Shown piece after piece: positions 51,955-60,825 of a stretch of 64,000 nt of DNA. The stretch is from NCBI RefSeq assembly GCF_020181355.1, contig NZ_CP084004.1, forward strand, positions 620,001 to 684,000, written 5' to 3'. The notes under the pieces were generated by a model. It ran no database searches, was not told the DNA's origin, and saw only the letters and a list, made by a program, of their open reading frames with translations. The translations under genes were made by a program, and so were the position numbers. The stretch is from Collinsella aerofaciens. Its GTDB lineage: Bacteria; Actinomycetota; Coriobacteriia; Coriobacteriales; Coriobacteriaceae. Position 1 is the stretch's first letter. Every line of letters starts with the position of its first letter.

Positions 51955-52506
51955 ATGCTTCCCGTCATCATCGGTATCGTTGTTGTCGTTGTGATCGCCA
52001 GCGCCATCGCCGGCATCTACAACAACATGGTCACCAAGCGCAATCGCATCGATAATGCCTGGCAGAACATCGACACGCAGCTGCAGCGCCGCAACGACCT
52101 GATCCCTAACCTGGTCGAGACTGTCAAGGGCTACGCCAAGCACGAGCAGGACACGCTCGCCGCCGTAGTCAACGCGCGCAACGCCGCCGTGAGCGCCACC
52201 ACCCCCGAGGCCAAGATGGAAGCGGACAACGTGCTGACCGGTGCGCTGCGCCAGCTCTTTGCCGTGGCCGAGGCCTACCCCGACCTTAAGGCGAACACCA
52301 ACTTTACGCAGCTCCAGTCCACGCTCGAGGACACCGAGAACAAGGTGAGCTACGCACGCCAGAGCTACAACGATTGCGTGCTCAGCTACAACAACGCCAT
52401 CCAGACGTTCCCGGCTGTTATCTTTGCCGGCATCTTCCAGTTTAAGGAGCGCCAGGGCTTCGAGGCCGCCGAGGCCGCCCGCCAGGCACCGACCGTCAAG
52501 TTCTAA
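51955..52506 (+). CDS. lemA: LemA family protein
   Basis: 183 residues: one N-terminal membrane helix (VIIGIVVVVVIASAIAGIY) and the LemA helical domain (NRIDNAWQNIDTQLQRRNDLIPNLVETVKGYAKHE divided over two helices, NYNDCVLSYNNAIQTFPAVIFAG-like tail). The outside/inside topology and role are not settled in the literature; it is a widespread membrane-anchored coiled-coil protein. CGGAGAC upstream supports the start. It seems monocistronic, with two hairpins downstream. Confidence 0.92.
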   Translation: MLPVIIGIVVVVVIASAIAGIYNNMVTKRNRIDNAWQNIDTQLQRRNDLIPNLVETVKGYAKHEQDTLAAVVNARNAAVSATTPEAKMEADNVLTGALRQLFAVAEAYPDLKANTNFTQLQSTLEDTENKVSYARQSYNDCVLSYNNAIQTFPAVIFAGIFQFKERQGFEAAEAARQAPTVKF

Positions 52507-52545
52507 CAATCACGGCCGAGTCTTAAGCCAGCTCATCAACCCTTT

Positions 52546-52577
52546 GGGGTCCAAGGCACAAACCTTGGGCCCTTTTC
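52546..52577 (+). terminator. terminator of lemA
   Basis: GGGTCCAAGG (52547-52556) pairs with CCTTGGGCCC (52563-52572) over six bases and is followed by TTTTCTT. Confidence 0.88.
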
Positions 52578-52592
52578 TTATCCACGCACAAC

Positions 52593-52612
52593 GCGCGGCC
52601 AAAAGGCCGCGC
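52593..52612. repeat. GC hairpin after the lemA terminator
   Basis: GCGCGGCC-AAAA-GGCCGCGC, a perfect 8-bp stem. It has no T-run and may back up the terminator on either side. Confidence 0.6.
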
Positions 52613-52664
52613 ACCATCTTTAATCAGATTAATTATTGCCTGTTGTGACAACGCCGAATCCGCA

Positions 52665-52789
52665 GGGCGGAGAGCAAGTTCCCTCCCGGCGCACTCCGCA
52701 GGACGCAAGAAGCCCTCGCCGCACGAAGTGCGCAGCGAGGGCTTCTTGCATGTCCGAGGACGCGCCGGGAGGGAACTTGCTCTCCGCCC
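52665..52789. repeat. 125-bp long hairpin element, copy 3
   Basis: Outer arms of 28 bp (52665-52692 and 52762-52789) are perfectly complementary. Inner arms AAGAAGCCCTCGC (52707-52719) and GCGAGGGCTTCTT (52735-52747) enclose a GCAC-GAA-GTGC tip. The order outer arm - AGTTCCCT - CCGCAGGACGCAAGA - inner hairpin follows the elements at 37268 and 42398. It lies between convergent lemA and ilvE. Confidence 0.83.
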
Positions 52790-52805
52790 GGACAGGTAAG
52801 ACAAA

Positions 52806-53858
52806 TTACGCGACGGTGTAAACCCAGTTGTGCTTATCCTCGACAGCACCGGACTGGATGCCAGTCAGGGTCTCGCGAAGCTTCTTCATCACGGGGCCGA
52901 TCTCGGTGCAGCCAGCCGGGAAGGTCACGGTCTCATCGGCACCGTAGACCTTGTTGTCGATCTCGCCCACCGGGGAGATGACGGCAGCGGTACCGCACAG
53001 GCCGCACTCCACAAAGGTGCCGGCCTTGACCTCGGCCCACTCGACGGGACGCTGATCGACGGTCATGCCCAAATCCTCGGCAACCTGAACGAGCGAACGA
53101 CGGGTGATGGAGGGCAGGATGGAGTCGGTGTGCGACTGAGGAACGACGAGGGTGCCGTCCTCCTTCACGAACAGAACGTTCGCGCCGCCGGTCTCCTCGA
53201 CATAGGTGCGGGACTCGGAGTCGAGATACAGGTTCTCGGCATAACCCTCGCGATGGGCCTCCATCGTGGGCTTAAGAGACATGGCGTAGTTGAGGCCGGC
53301 CTTGATGTTGCCGGTGCCGTGCGGTGCCGCACGGTCATACTCGGAAACGCGCAGCTTAACGGGCTTAAGGCCACCCTTAAAGTACGGACCGACCGGAGTC
53401 ACGAGAATGCGGAACGTGTACTCAGGAGCGGGAGCCACGCCAATCACATCACCGGAGCCGATCATAAACGGACGCACGTACAGGGTCGCGCCGGAGCCAA
53501 AGGGCGGAACCCAAGCGGCGTTGGCAGAAACGACCTGCTTGACGGCCTCAACGAACTTGTCCTTGGGAAACGGGGGCATCTCGAGGCGCTGGGCAGAGTT
53601 ATACATACGCTCAGCGTTCATGTCGGGACGGAAGCAGACGATGCTGCCGTCCTCGGCGGTGTAGGCCTTCAGGCCCTCAAAGACCTCCTGGCAGTAATGG
53701 AAGATACCGCCGCACTCGGAGACATGCAGGGTGTGGTCGGTGGTCAGGCCGCCCTCGTCCCACTCGCCATCCTTCCAATGAGCCTCGTAGCTGTAATCGG
53801 TCTTCATGTAGCCAAAGCCGAGGCTACCCCAATCGATATCCTTCTTCTCGACAGTCAT
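52806..53858 (-). CDS. ilvE: branched-chain amino acid aminotransferase
   Basis: 350 residues, the length of the class IV aminotransferases of the long BCAT type. The PLP lysine lies in GNIKAGLNYA and ETGGANVLFV, GTAAVISPV are family motifs; SGATLYVRPFMIGSG fits the substrate loop. It converts Leu, Ile and Val to their keto acids with 2-oxoglutarate and back. The start at 53858 has AAGGAG upstream; the frame continues upstream to 54008 with no ribosome site. No T-box or leader peptide was seen in 53859-54083. Confidence 0.93.
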   Translation of the reverse strand: MTVEKKDIDWGSLGFGYMKTDYSYEAHWKDGEWDEGGLTTDHTLHVSECGGIFHYCQEVFEGLKAYTAEDGSIVCFRPDMNAERMYNSAQRLEMPPFPKDKFVEAVKQVVSANAAWVPPFGSGATLYVRPFMIGSGDVIGVAPAPEYTFRILVTPVGPYFKGGLKPVKLRVSEYDRAAPHGTGNIKAGLNYAMSLKPTMEAHREGYAENLYLDSESRTYVEETGGANVLFVKEDGTLVVPQSHTDSILPSITRRSLVQVAEDLGMTVDQRPVEWAEVKAGTFVECGLCGTAAVISPVGEIDNKVYGADETVTFPAGCTEIGPVMKKLRETLTGIQSGAVEDKHNWVYTVA

Positions 53859-54083
53859 ATGTCGCTCCTTACATACACAGTTGCATACTCGCGAACCCGC
53901 ACGCAAGGACCGAGGCCGACCGCGTCGCAACGTCGCACACCCGGAGCGTAGAGCCGGACGGGACACGCGAGCAGCATCAAAGCCGATGGCACGTCGATTC
54001 GCATGCACGAGATTGTACTCCCCGCACGCGTCTGATAAAACGCTTTTCTTTAACTAAGTAAAGTATTTTCATTTGACCGAAGC

Positions 54084-54117
54084 AAAAAGGCCCGCCACCG
54101 TAAGCGGTGACGGGCCT
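54084..54117 (-). terminator. terminator of the DedA gene
   Basis: On the minus strand AGGCCCGTCACCG pairs with CGGTGGCGGGCCT and runs into five T (54084-54088). It lies 39 bases past the DedA stop. Confidence 0.9.
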
Positions 54118-54155
54118 CAACTGTACGGTCTGCGCGCTGGCTCGAGCTAGGCGTT

Positions 54156-54794
54156 CTATTTACCCAGCTTGGCCTTAACCAGACCGACCACGGTCGGGAT
54201 GATCGACACGGCAACGATGCCGATAATCAGCAGCTCAAAGTGCTCTTGCACAAAGGGAATGCCGCCAAAGAAGTAGCCCAGCAGCGTAAAGACCGTCGAC
54301 CAGGTAATGCCGCCCAGCACGTTAAAGACGACAAAGTTGCGCCAGTGCATGCCGCCCATGCCAGCGATAAAGGGCACAAAGGTGCGGATAAACGGGAAGA
54401 AGCGACCCAGGAAGATGGCCAGGTGACCCCACTTGTCCAAGAAGTCCTCGGACTTTTTGATGCGCTCGGGCGTCATGGCCTTGACCTTGCCCGAAGCGAT
54501 GATCTTGCGGCCAAAGAAGTGACCGATCATAAAGTTGCACTGATCGCCCAAAATGGCAGCGGCCCATGCGGTGGCCAGAAGCGCCACGATGTTAAAGCCG
54601 CCGTTGTGGGCAAAGAAACCCGAGGCGAACAGCAGCGAATCACCGGGAAGGAACGGGAAGAACACCACGCCCGTCTCGATAAAGATGATCAGGAACACGC
54701 AGCCGTAGGCCATAAGCGGGCCGGCGGCGATCCAGCTGGCGATCGCGGTGCGCGGGTCCTTAAGCAGCTCGGCAATAAAATTGATGAAACCCAT
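54156..54794 (-). CDS. DedA family membrane protein
   Basis: 212 residues. The re-entrant motif FFPFLPGDSLLFASGF, the GDQCNFMIGHFFGRK loop and RFFPFIRTFVPFIAGMGGM with the conserved arginines and prolines are DedA/SNARE-associated features. Members flip undecaprenyl phosphate or other lipids across the inner membrane. The start at 54794 has GAGAGG upstream. A single gene, with its own terminator downstream and divergent from cysE. Confidence 0.9.
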   Translation of the reverse strand: MGFINFIAELLKDPRTAIASWIAAGPLMAYGCVFLIIFIETGVVFFPFLPGDSLLFASGFFAHNGGFNIVALLATAWAAAILGDQCNFMIGHFFGRKIIASGKVKAMTPERIKKSEDFLDKWGHLAIFLGRFFPFIRTFVPFIAGMGGMHWRNFVVFNVLGGITWSTVFTLLGYFFGGIPFVQEHFELLIIGIVAVSIIPTVVGLVKAKLGK

Positions 54795-55017
54795 GAAGTA
54801 AAACCTCTCAGTTGTGGGCGCGGATACGTCCAAGTTGACCAGTATACGGTTGCGGTGCCCCCTCGTGCGCAACCCCACAAAAGCATGACTCCATTACCAG
54901 CAAGTTTGCATAACTGACACTTGTAGCGCAAAGCCGCCAAGATTGTCCTTTTTAATCCCTAGCGAATCGATATACTTTATTGAATCGCATTGCCATGGCG
55001 CTAAGGGAGGGCGGCCG

Positions 55018-55722
55018 GTGAGCTTTATCAATACCATTCGCGAGGACATCAAGACCGTCCAGGCGCAGGACCCCGCCGCGCAAAACGGTCTGGTCATCTT
55101 TCTTTCCTATCCTGGCCTGCACGCCAAGTGGAACCACGTGCCCGAGCACTGGCTGTGGGAGCACGGTCATCGCTCGCTCGCCCGCGTGCTCTCGCAAATC
55201 ACCCGCCACATCACCGGCGTCGAGATTCACCCTGCCGCGCAGATTGGCAAGCACTTCTTTATCGACCACGCCATGGGCGTCGTCATCGGCGAGACCACCA
55301 TTGTGGGCGACAACTGTGTGCTCTACCAGGGCGTCACGCTCGGCGGCACCGGCAACGAGACCGGCAAGCGTCACCCCACCCTGGGCAACAATGTCACGGT
55401 GGGCACGGGCGCCAAGGTGCTCGGCAACATCTGCATCGGCAACAACGTCAAGATCGGCGGCAACTCGGTCGTCGTTAAGGACGTCCCCGACAACTGCACC
55501 GTCGTGGGCGTGCCGGGACGCATCATCAAGCGCAACGGCTGCCGTGTGTTCGAGGAGAGTTTCGACGCCAAGCAGCATCGCGAGTACATGCCCGATGACG
55601 CCGCCGAGCAGTCCGCCCTCAACCGCCAGGGCATCACCGAGAATGCCCGCCGCGTCAAGGAACTCGAGCGAGAGGTGGCCGAGCTCAAGGCCCTCGTCGC
55701 CAAGCTCGTGGACGAACGCTAG
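55018..55722 (+). CDS. cysE: serine O-acetyltransferase
   Basis: 234 residues from a GTG start with GGGAGGG seven bases upstream; an ATG frame from 54943 lacks a ribosome site. N-terminal helices ([35 protein letters not shown]-like) are followed by left-handed hexapeptide repeats ([32 protein letters not shown] split over coils) with the catalytic H-D pair DHAMG. It makes O-acetylserine for cysteine synthesis. The C-terminal 40 residues form a short coiled coil ([20 protein letters not shown]), an addition to the usual end. Confidence 0.92.
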   Translation: MSFINTIREDIKTVQAQDPAAQNGLVIFLSYPGLHAKWNHVPEHWLWEHGHRSLARVLSQITRHITGVEIHPAAQIGKHFFIDHAMGVVIGETTIVGDNCVLYQGVTLGGTGNETGKRHPTLGNNVTVGTGAKVLGNICIGNNVKIGGNSVVVKDVPDNCTVVGVPGRIIKRNGCRVFEESFDAKQHREYMPDDAAEQSALNRQGITENARRVKELEREVAELKALVAKLVDER

Positions 55723-55802
55723 GAACGCAAGCGGCACAAAACGACATCGGCATCAACGCAAAGGCGCGCCAGGGAATTCATCCCCGGCGCGCCTTATTTG
55801 TG

Positions 55803-55833
55803 ATGTGGCAAAGAGACTGTCCCTTTGTCACAT
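55803..55833. repeat. ATGTGACAAAGGGAC stem-loop, copy 2 (inverted)
   Basis: ATGTGGCAAAGAGAC-T-GTCCCTTTGTCACAT; its reverse complement differs from 33851-33881 at only a few bases. It touches the stop codon of the ABC gene at 55833, again the 3' end of a minus-strand gene. Confidence 0.7.
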
Positions 55834-57833
55834 TATGCGAACTGGCTCAGATAGAGGTCGGCGTAGGCACCCTCGGCAGCCAGCAGCTCCTTATGCGTGC
55901 CCTGCTCGATAATGTTGCCGTGATCCATGACCAAGATCAGGTCGGCGTCCACGATCGTCGACAGGCGGTGCGCGATCACAAAGCTCGTGCGCCCGCGCAT
56001 GAGCGCGTCCATGGCACGACCGATGGCAAGCTCGGTACGCGTATCCACGCTTGAGGTCGCCTCGTCCAGGATGAGAATCGCCGGGTTATTGAGCAGCACG
56101 CGTGCGATGGTCAGCAGCTGACGCTGGCCCTGGCTGATGCTTTCGGCATCGTTGGCCACGCGCGTGTCATAGCCCTGCGGCATGGTGCGCACAAAGAAGT
56201 CGACCTGCGCGGCGCGCGCAGCCGCCACGATCTCCTCACGCGTCGCCTCGGGACAGCCGTAGGCGATGTTTTCGGCAATCGTGCCATCGAACAGCCAGGC
56301 GTCCTGCAGCACCATGCCAAACTGCTGCCGTAGCTCGCCGCGGTCCATGCGGCTCGTATCCACGCCGTCGAGCGTAATACGCCCGCCGTCAATCTCGTAG
56401 AAGCGCATGAGCAGGTTGATGAGCGTCGTCTTGCCCGCGCCCGTGGTTCCCACCACGGCAATCTTCTGGCCCGGCTCGGCGGTAAACGACACGTCGTGCA
56501 TAAGCGGCTTGTCGGGCGAATAACCAAAGCGCACGTGCTCAAAGGAGACGCGACCCTCAACGCGACCCGGCAGCTTGGCGGCCTCGTCCGGCAGCGGATC
56601 GGCCTCCATCTCGGGCTCATCGAGCAGGTCGAACACGCGCTCCGCACTCGCCAACGCGCTCTGCAGCGAGTTGAAGGTAAACGACAGCTGCGTCATGGGT
56701 TCGGACGCCTCGTAGATAAACTGGAAGAACGCCTGGAACACGCCGACGGTCATGTGACCGGCAACCAGCATGCTGCAGCCCACCAGCGCGATCACGATCT
56801 GCGCCAAACGGCCGATAAAGCGCACCGCAGGGCCGACGGCATTGATCATAAAGTCGGCCTTGGCACTCACGCGTGCCAGCTCGCCCGAGGCCTGGTGCAC
56901 CTCGGCAGAACTTTGGCGTTCGCGGTTAAACGCGCGGATCACCAGACGGCCCGAATAGCCTTCCTCGACCGCACTCGTAATCTTGGACACCCACTCCTGG
57001 CGCTCGCCCGTCACATCGTGTGTGCGGCGCGAGACGACCTTCGTCACCAGCAGCGACAGTGCCGTAAAGAACAGAAAGACGAGCGTAAGCTGCACGCTGA
57101 ACACGAACATCACGCTCACAGCACCAACAACCGTGCCGATCGACACGAGCAGCTGCAGCAATCCGCGCTGCATGCTCTCGGACATCTTGTCCAGGTCGTT
57201 GGTCGCGCGGCTGACGACCTCGCCGGGACGATGCGCGTCAAAATAGGCGAGCGGCAGACGGTTGAGCTTTTGCGCGATGCGGTTGCGCAGGCGCAGATTG
57301 AGACGCTCAGCGACGCTCGACATCAAAAAGCTCTGGAGCGCATAGAACGAGGCAGCGGCAGTCCAGATCATAAAGTAGACGAAAATGGTCTTGCCGCAGT
57401 TCTCCCAGGTGATGCTGAAAGTGGTGTCGTTGGCAAACGCCACCTGAATGTGGCCCCACAGCTCATCGATCACGCGGGCGCTGTAAGCCGGCGCCGCGGT
57501 GTTAAAGATGACATAGAACACAATGCTCGCGAACACGATATAGAAGCGCCAATGGTCGCCGGCAGCCTCACTCCACAGGCGGCGCACCGTCGCCCAGGTA
57601 TCCCGAGGCGTCTCGTCCTCGTCTTCGTCGTCCACGTCGCGCATACGCTCTGCCTCGGCGCGGGCGCGCTCGTCCTCGGCACGTTCGTTTTCCTCGTAGA
57701 GCGCTTGGCGGCGAGCCTCGCGCTCCGCCGCCTTGGCGGCTTCGTCCAGGTCGGGCGCGACGCCCGTCTCCTCGACTGTCTCTACAACCGCAGCGCCATC
57801 GACGATGCCCTGCTTCTTGAGCTCCTCGGTCAT
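55833..57833 (-). CDS. ABC exporter half-transporter, canonical ATPase site subunit (pair 3)
   Basis: 666 residues. An N-terminal charged extension of about 85 residues (EEAAKAAEREARRQALYEENERAEDERARAEAERM, a likely coiled coil) precedes six membrane helices. The ATPase has P-loop GTTGAGKTT, signature SISQGQ, LILDEATSSVD and VIAHRLSTI. It is the active partner of the subunit at 57835. The start ATG at 57833 lies one base after the partner's stop and has GGGAGG upstream; a GTG at 57842 overlaps the stop and is less likely. Confidence 0.9.
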   Translation of the reverse strand: MTEELKKQGIVDGAAVVETVEETGVAPDLDEAAKAAEREARRQALYEENERAEDERARAEAERMRDVDDEDEDETPRDTWATVRRLWSEAAGDHWRFYIVFASIVFYVIFNTAAPAYSARVIDELWGHIQVAFANDTTFSITWENCGKTIFVYFMIWTAAASFYALQSFLMSSVAERLNLRLRNRIAQKLNRLPLAYFDAHRPGEVVSRATNDLDKMSESMQRGLLQLLVSIGTVVGAVSVMFVFSVQLTLVFLFFTALSLLVTKVVSRRTHDVTGERQEWVSKITSAVEEGYSGRLVIRAFNRERQSSAEVHQASGELARVSAKADFMINAVGPAVRFIGRLAQIVIALVGCSMLVAGHMTVGVFQAFFQFIYEASEPMTQLSFTFNSLQSALASAERVFDLLDEPEMEADPLPDEAAKLPGRVEGRVSFEHVRFGYSPDKPLMHDVSFTAEPGQKIAVVGTTGAGKTTLINLLMRFYEIDGGRITLDGVDTSRMDRGELRQQFGMVLQDAWLFDGTIAENIAYGCPEATREEIVAAARAAQVDFFVRTMPQGYDTRVANDAESISQGQRQLLTIARVLLNNPAILILDEATSSVDTRTELAIGRAMDALMRGRTSFVIAHRLSTIVDADLILVMDHGNIIEQGTHKELLAAEGAYADLYLSQFA

Positions 57834-57834
57834 G

Positions 57835-59571
57835 CTACTCACCTCCCTTCATCTGCGATTCCGCGATTGCGCGGTACACCTCGCAGGTTTCCATGAGCTC
57901 GTCGTGCGTGCCTAGGCCCACGATCTCGCCGTCTTTGAGCACCACGATCTGATCGGCATGCAAAATAGTCGAGATGCGCTGGGCGATGATGAGCACCGCG
58001 GCATCGCACGTCTCGTCCTGCAGCGCATGGCGCAGTGCCGCATCGGTCTTAAAGTCCAGGGCCGAAAAACTGTCGTCGAAGATATATAGATCGGCATGCT
58101 TCATGAGTGCGCGGGCAATCGCCAGGCGCTGGCGCTGACCACCCGAGAAGTTCGTGCCGCCCTGGGCCACCGGCGTATCGAGCCCCTGGGGCTGGTCGAG
58201 CACAAAGGTGCTCTGGGCAACCTCCAGCGCATGGAGCATGTCAGCCTCAGTCGCGTCTTCGTTGCCAAAGCGCAGGTTGCTCGCCACCGTACCCGAGAAC
58301 AGCCATGCCTTCTGCGGCACATAGGCGATACGCCCGCGGATGTCGTCTTGCGAAAGGTCGCGCAGATCGATGCCATTCAGGCGAATGGCGCCCTTCGTGG
58401 CATCGTGGAAGCGAAGCAAGAGCTTGGCCACCGTCGACTTGCCCGAACCCGTCGAGCCTACAATCGCCGTGGTCTGGCTACGGCGACAGGCAAAGCTCAG
58501 GTCGCACAGGGTATCCTCGTCGGCATCGTCAAAACGGAACGACATGTGGTCGAACACGGCCACCGCGTCGGCACCGTCAACAGACTCCGCCGCGCACGTG
58601 TCCAGCGTGCGCTTGCCGTCCACGATGCTCGGCTCAATCTCCAACACCTGCTGCGCACGGTTCAGGCATGCGGCGGCGCGTGGGAGCGTCAGAATCACCA
58701 TCTGCGCCGTCATCACAAAGAACAGGATCAGGATCGCGTACTCCAGCACGGCCGAGATGCTACCGATTTGCATGGCGTGGACGCCCACGCGGTTGCCGCC
58801 CACCCACAGCACCGCCACCTCGGCGATATTCATCAAAAAGAAGCTGGAGCTGTCGAGACCCACAAACAGGTGGTTGACCTTGATGGCATTGGCCGCGTAA
58901 TCGCTAAACACCTCGTCCAGGCGCTGCTCCTCGTGGCGCTCCTTGTTAAATGCGCGGATGACGCGCACGCCCACGATGTTCTCGCGCAGCACCACGTTCA
59001 TGCGGTCGATAAAGCTCTGCAGGCGCATAAAGATCGGCGCGGCGTTGGCAACGGTAAAGACCGCCGCCACCAGCACGATCGCAACCACCACGCCCAGCAG
59101 CGTACCCATGGCGGGATCGATGAACCAAGCAAAAATGATGCCTGCCACGGCCAAGAACGGCACCGGCAGCACCAGCTGAATCGTCTGAAGGACAGCTTGC
59201 TGAATCACGTTGATGTCGTTGAGCGAGCGCGTGATCATCGAACCCGTGCCAAAGCGCTCAAAGTCGCTGGCGGACAGCTCGAGCGACTTGTCGTACACGG
59301 CATTGCGGATATCGCAGGCCACGTTGGCGGCCAGGCGCGCCGAAAGATAGCAGCCCAGCACCGTGCCGCCGCTGGCCATGCCGGTCGCGATAAGCATGTA
59401 CAGGCCGTTGCGTAATATATAGTCGACATCACCCGTGGTAATACCGGTGTTGACCATGTTCGCCAGCATCGTGGGAACCAACAGCGTACCGACGTTATCT
59501 ATCAGCACCGCAAACAGCGTCACCGCAATCAGACCGCGGTACGGCCTCATAAACCTCATTAAGAGTCGCAT
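57835..59571 (-). CDS. ABC exporter half-transporter, degenerate ATPase site subunit (pair 3)
   Basis: 578 residues. Six membrane helices and an ATPase with P-loop GSTGSGKST, intact NFSGGQ signature, but Asp after Walker B (YIFDDSFSALD) and Gln in place of the switch His (IIAQRISTI). It overlaps the MarR gene by 13 bases at its start, so MarR and both subunits form one operon. GAGGGGGAC precedes the ATG. Confidence 0.9.
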   Translation of the reverse strand: MRLLMRFMRPYRGLIAVTLFAVLIDNVGTLLVPTMLANMVNTGITTGDVDYILRNGLYMLIATGMASGGTVLGCYLSARLAANVACDIRNAVYDKSLELSASDFERFGTGSMITRSLNDINVIQQAVLQTIQLVLPVPFLAVAGIIFAWFIDPAMGTLLGVVVAIVLVAAVFTVANAAPIFMRLQSFIDRMNVVLRENIVGVRVIRAFNKERHEEQRLDEVFSDYAANAIKVNHLFVGLDSSSFFLMNIAEVAVLWVGGNRVGVHAMQIGSISAVLEYAILILFFVMTAQMVILTLPRAAACLNRAQQVLEIEPSIVDGKRTLDTCAAESVDGADAVAVFDHMSFRFDDADEDTLCDLSFACRRSQTTAIVGSTGSGKSTVAKLLLRFHDATKGAIRLNGIDLRDLSQDDIRGRIAYVPQKAWLFSGTVASNLRFGNEDATEADMLHALEVAQSTFVLDQPQGLDTPVAQGGTNFSGGQRQRLAIARALMKHADLYIFDDSFSALDFKTDAALRHALQDETCDAAVLIIAQRISTILHADQIVVLKDGEIVGLGTHDELMETCEVYRAIAESQMKGGE

Positions 59572-60059
59572 GCGTCCCCCTCGCCCTTATCGTCAGTCTC
59601 GTTCTCGGCGGCCACTTGCCGTTTAAATGCCTCGCACTCTTCGTTAAGAACATGGGAGAACTTACCGACCAAGCGCATGATCTCGCACTGTTCCCACGGC
59701 TCGAGCGCCTCGAATGCCTGTTGCTCGGCTTTTTGCGCCGGCAACGCGTAGCGCTTGGCAAACCGCACGCCTTCTTCGGTCAGTCGTACAACCTTGTTTT
59801 TACGACTGCCCTCGGCAAACTCCAACGTCGCAAGCCCTCGCGCCCTAAGCGTTTTAATCGCCGAATTGATGGTCTGTTTGCTGTAGAACCATTCACTCGT
59901 CAGCCGACTCACGGCAACGCTTCCGCCCGCTGCACTCGTGTCGACGAGCATCCAGTAGGCGCAGTCCGAAAGGCCGCAGGCGCGCGAGAACTCCGAATAG
60001 ATATGGTCGAGTCCATTGAGCAACCGATCGAAGTCGACCAGCGTAACCGCACTATTCAT
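59559..60059 (-). CDS. MarR family transcriptional regulator of exporter pair 3
   Basis: 166 residues. The winged helix reads VSRLTSEWFYSKQTINSAIKTLRARGLATLEFAEGSRKNKVVRLTEEG. It is the first gene of the operon with the ABC pair and lies directly downstream of a promoter with repeated sites (60078-60135), so autorepression is likely. The effector is unknown. Confidence 0.87.
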   Translation of the reverse strand: MNSAVTLVDFDRLLNGLDHIYSEFSRACGLSDCAYWMLVDTSAAGGSVAVSRLTSEWFYSKQTINSAIKTLRARGLATLEFAEGSRKNKVVRLTEEGVRFAKRYALPAQKAEQQAFEALEPWEQCEIMRLVGKFSHVLNEECEAFKRQVAAENETDDKGEGDACDS

Positions 60060-60077
60060 CTATCCCACCATTCAATT

Positions 60078-60135
60078 GTCCGATTTTTGACCAATTATGT
60101 GTCTCTAGATTAGTCCGAGTTTTGACTATCGTCAA
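60078..60135 (-). promoter_or_regulatory. promoter with two direct-repeat operators of the marR-ABC operon
   Basis: On the minus strand TTGACG (60130-60135), 17 bases, TAATCT (60107-60112). GTCAAAACTCGGAC fills the spacer (60113-60126) and GTCAAAAATCGGAC recurs 35 bases downstream (60078-60091), with one difference in 14 bases. A protein on the first site would cover the promoter, and on the second the early transcript. Confidence 0.65.
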
Positions 60136-60178
60136 CAGGCTCTCCGCAAATGCGTGCATTTTTATGGCCTATCGGCAG

Positions 60179-60214
60179 AAAAAGACCGCCGGCGCGGGGG
60201 CGGCGCCAGCGGTC
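60179..60214 (-). terminator. terminator of the 96-residue protein gene
   Basis: On the minus strand GACCGCTGGCGCC pairs with GGCGCGCCGG-CGGTC-like sequence (60184-60214) and ends in TTTTT. It lies 27 bases past the stop. Confidence 0.82.
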
Positions 60215-60240
60215 ACGTGAAAATCGGGTTTTATTGCCTG

Positions 60241-60531
60241 TTAAGCGGCGACGGCCTCATAGACCGTAGCGCCCGAGAAGCTGTCATGCAGGCTCTTGCC
60301 GGCAATCCACGGCAGCTCGACGACCTCGCAGACCGTGTTGACCAACTCAGAACAGTCAGTAAAGTGGCCCTTGTCGTTGAGGGCCTCGCAATCCTGAACA
60401 CGCCAATAGCCATCGGTGTGCGTGATGTAGTACTCGTGATCGTTGATCGACACGAAAGCGCGCGTCTTGGAACGCAGCAGCTTCAGAAATCCTTCGAAAT
60501 CGGTCTCGACGACATCTCCAGCCTGGAACAT
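60241..60531 (-). CDS. conserved hypothetical protein, 96 residues
   Basis: MFQAGDVVETDFEGFLKLL begins a small soluble alpha/beta protein with several aromatic and acidic residues (FVSINDHEYYITHTDGYWRVQDCEALND) and two cysteines. AGGAGG seven bases upstream and a strong terminator support a real, single-gene unit. I do not recognise a family. There is no signal peptide or membrane segment. Confidence 0.65.
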   Translation of the reverse strand: MFQAGDVVETDFEGFLKLLRSKTRAFVSINDHEYYITHTDGYWRVQDCEALNDKGHFTDCSELVNTVCEVVELPWIAGKSLHDSFSGATVYEAVAA

Positions 60532-60825
60532 GATGTTACCTCCTGGCCCGGCGCCACCACGGCGCATTGATAAACGTTGGTACTCCTTTAGTAAAACCCT
60601 TATCAGAGGTTATGCGTTCGTCATTTAGGCAAGTGGTAAAAAACCGCAGGGTAGACGGGATAAAACGTTTAACCATCCCATTTGTTTGTCACATTCTGAA
60701 GGTACTTTTATGCAAACCTACTTTCCCAATTGGAATCTATCCTTTTGGCCGGGCAATTGACCGTCTATCGTTTGAGCCCGACGGGTATGAACGGGGCATC
60801 TGCAACGCCACCGCAAGGAGACACC

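Noticed and set aside
53859-54083. T-box or attenuator leader for ilvE
   Set aside because: No T-box core (AGGGTGGNACCGCG) or run of branched-chain codons was found.
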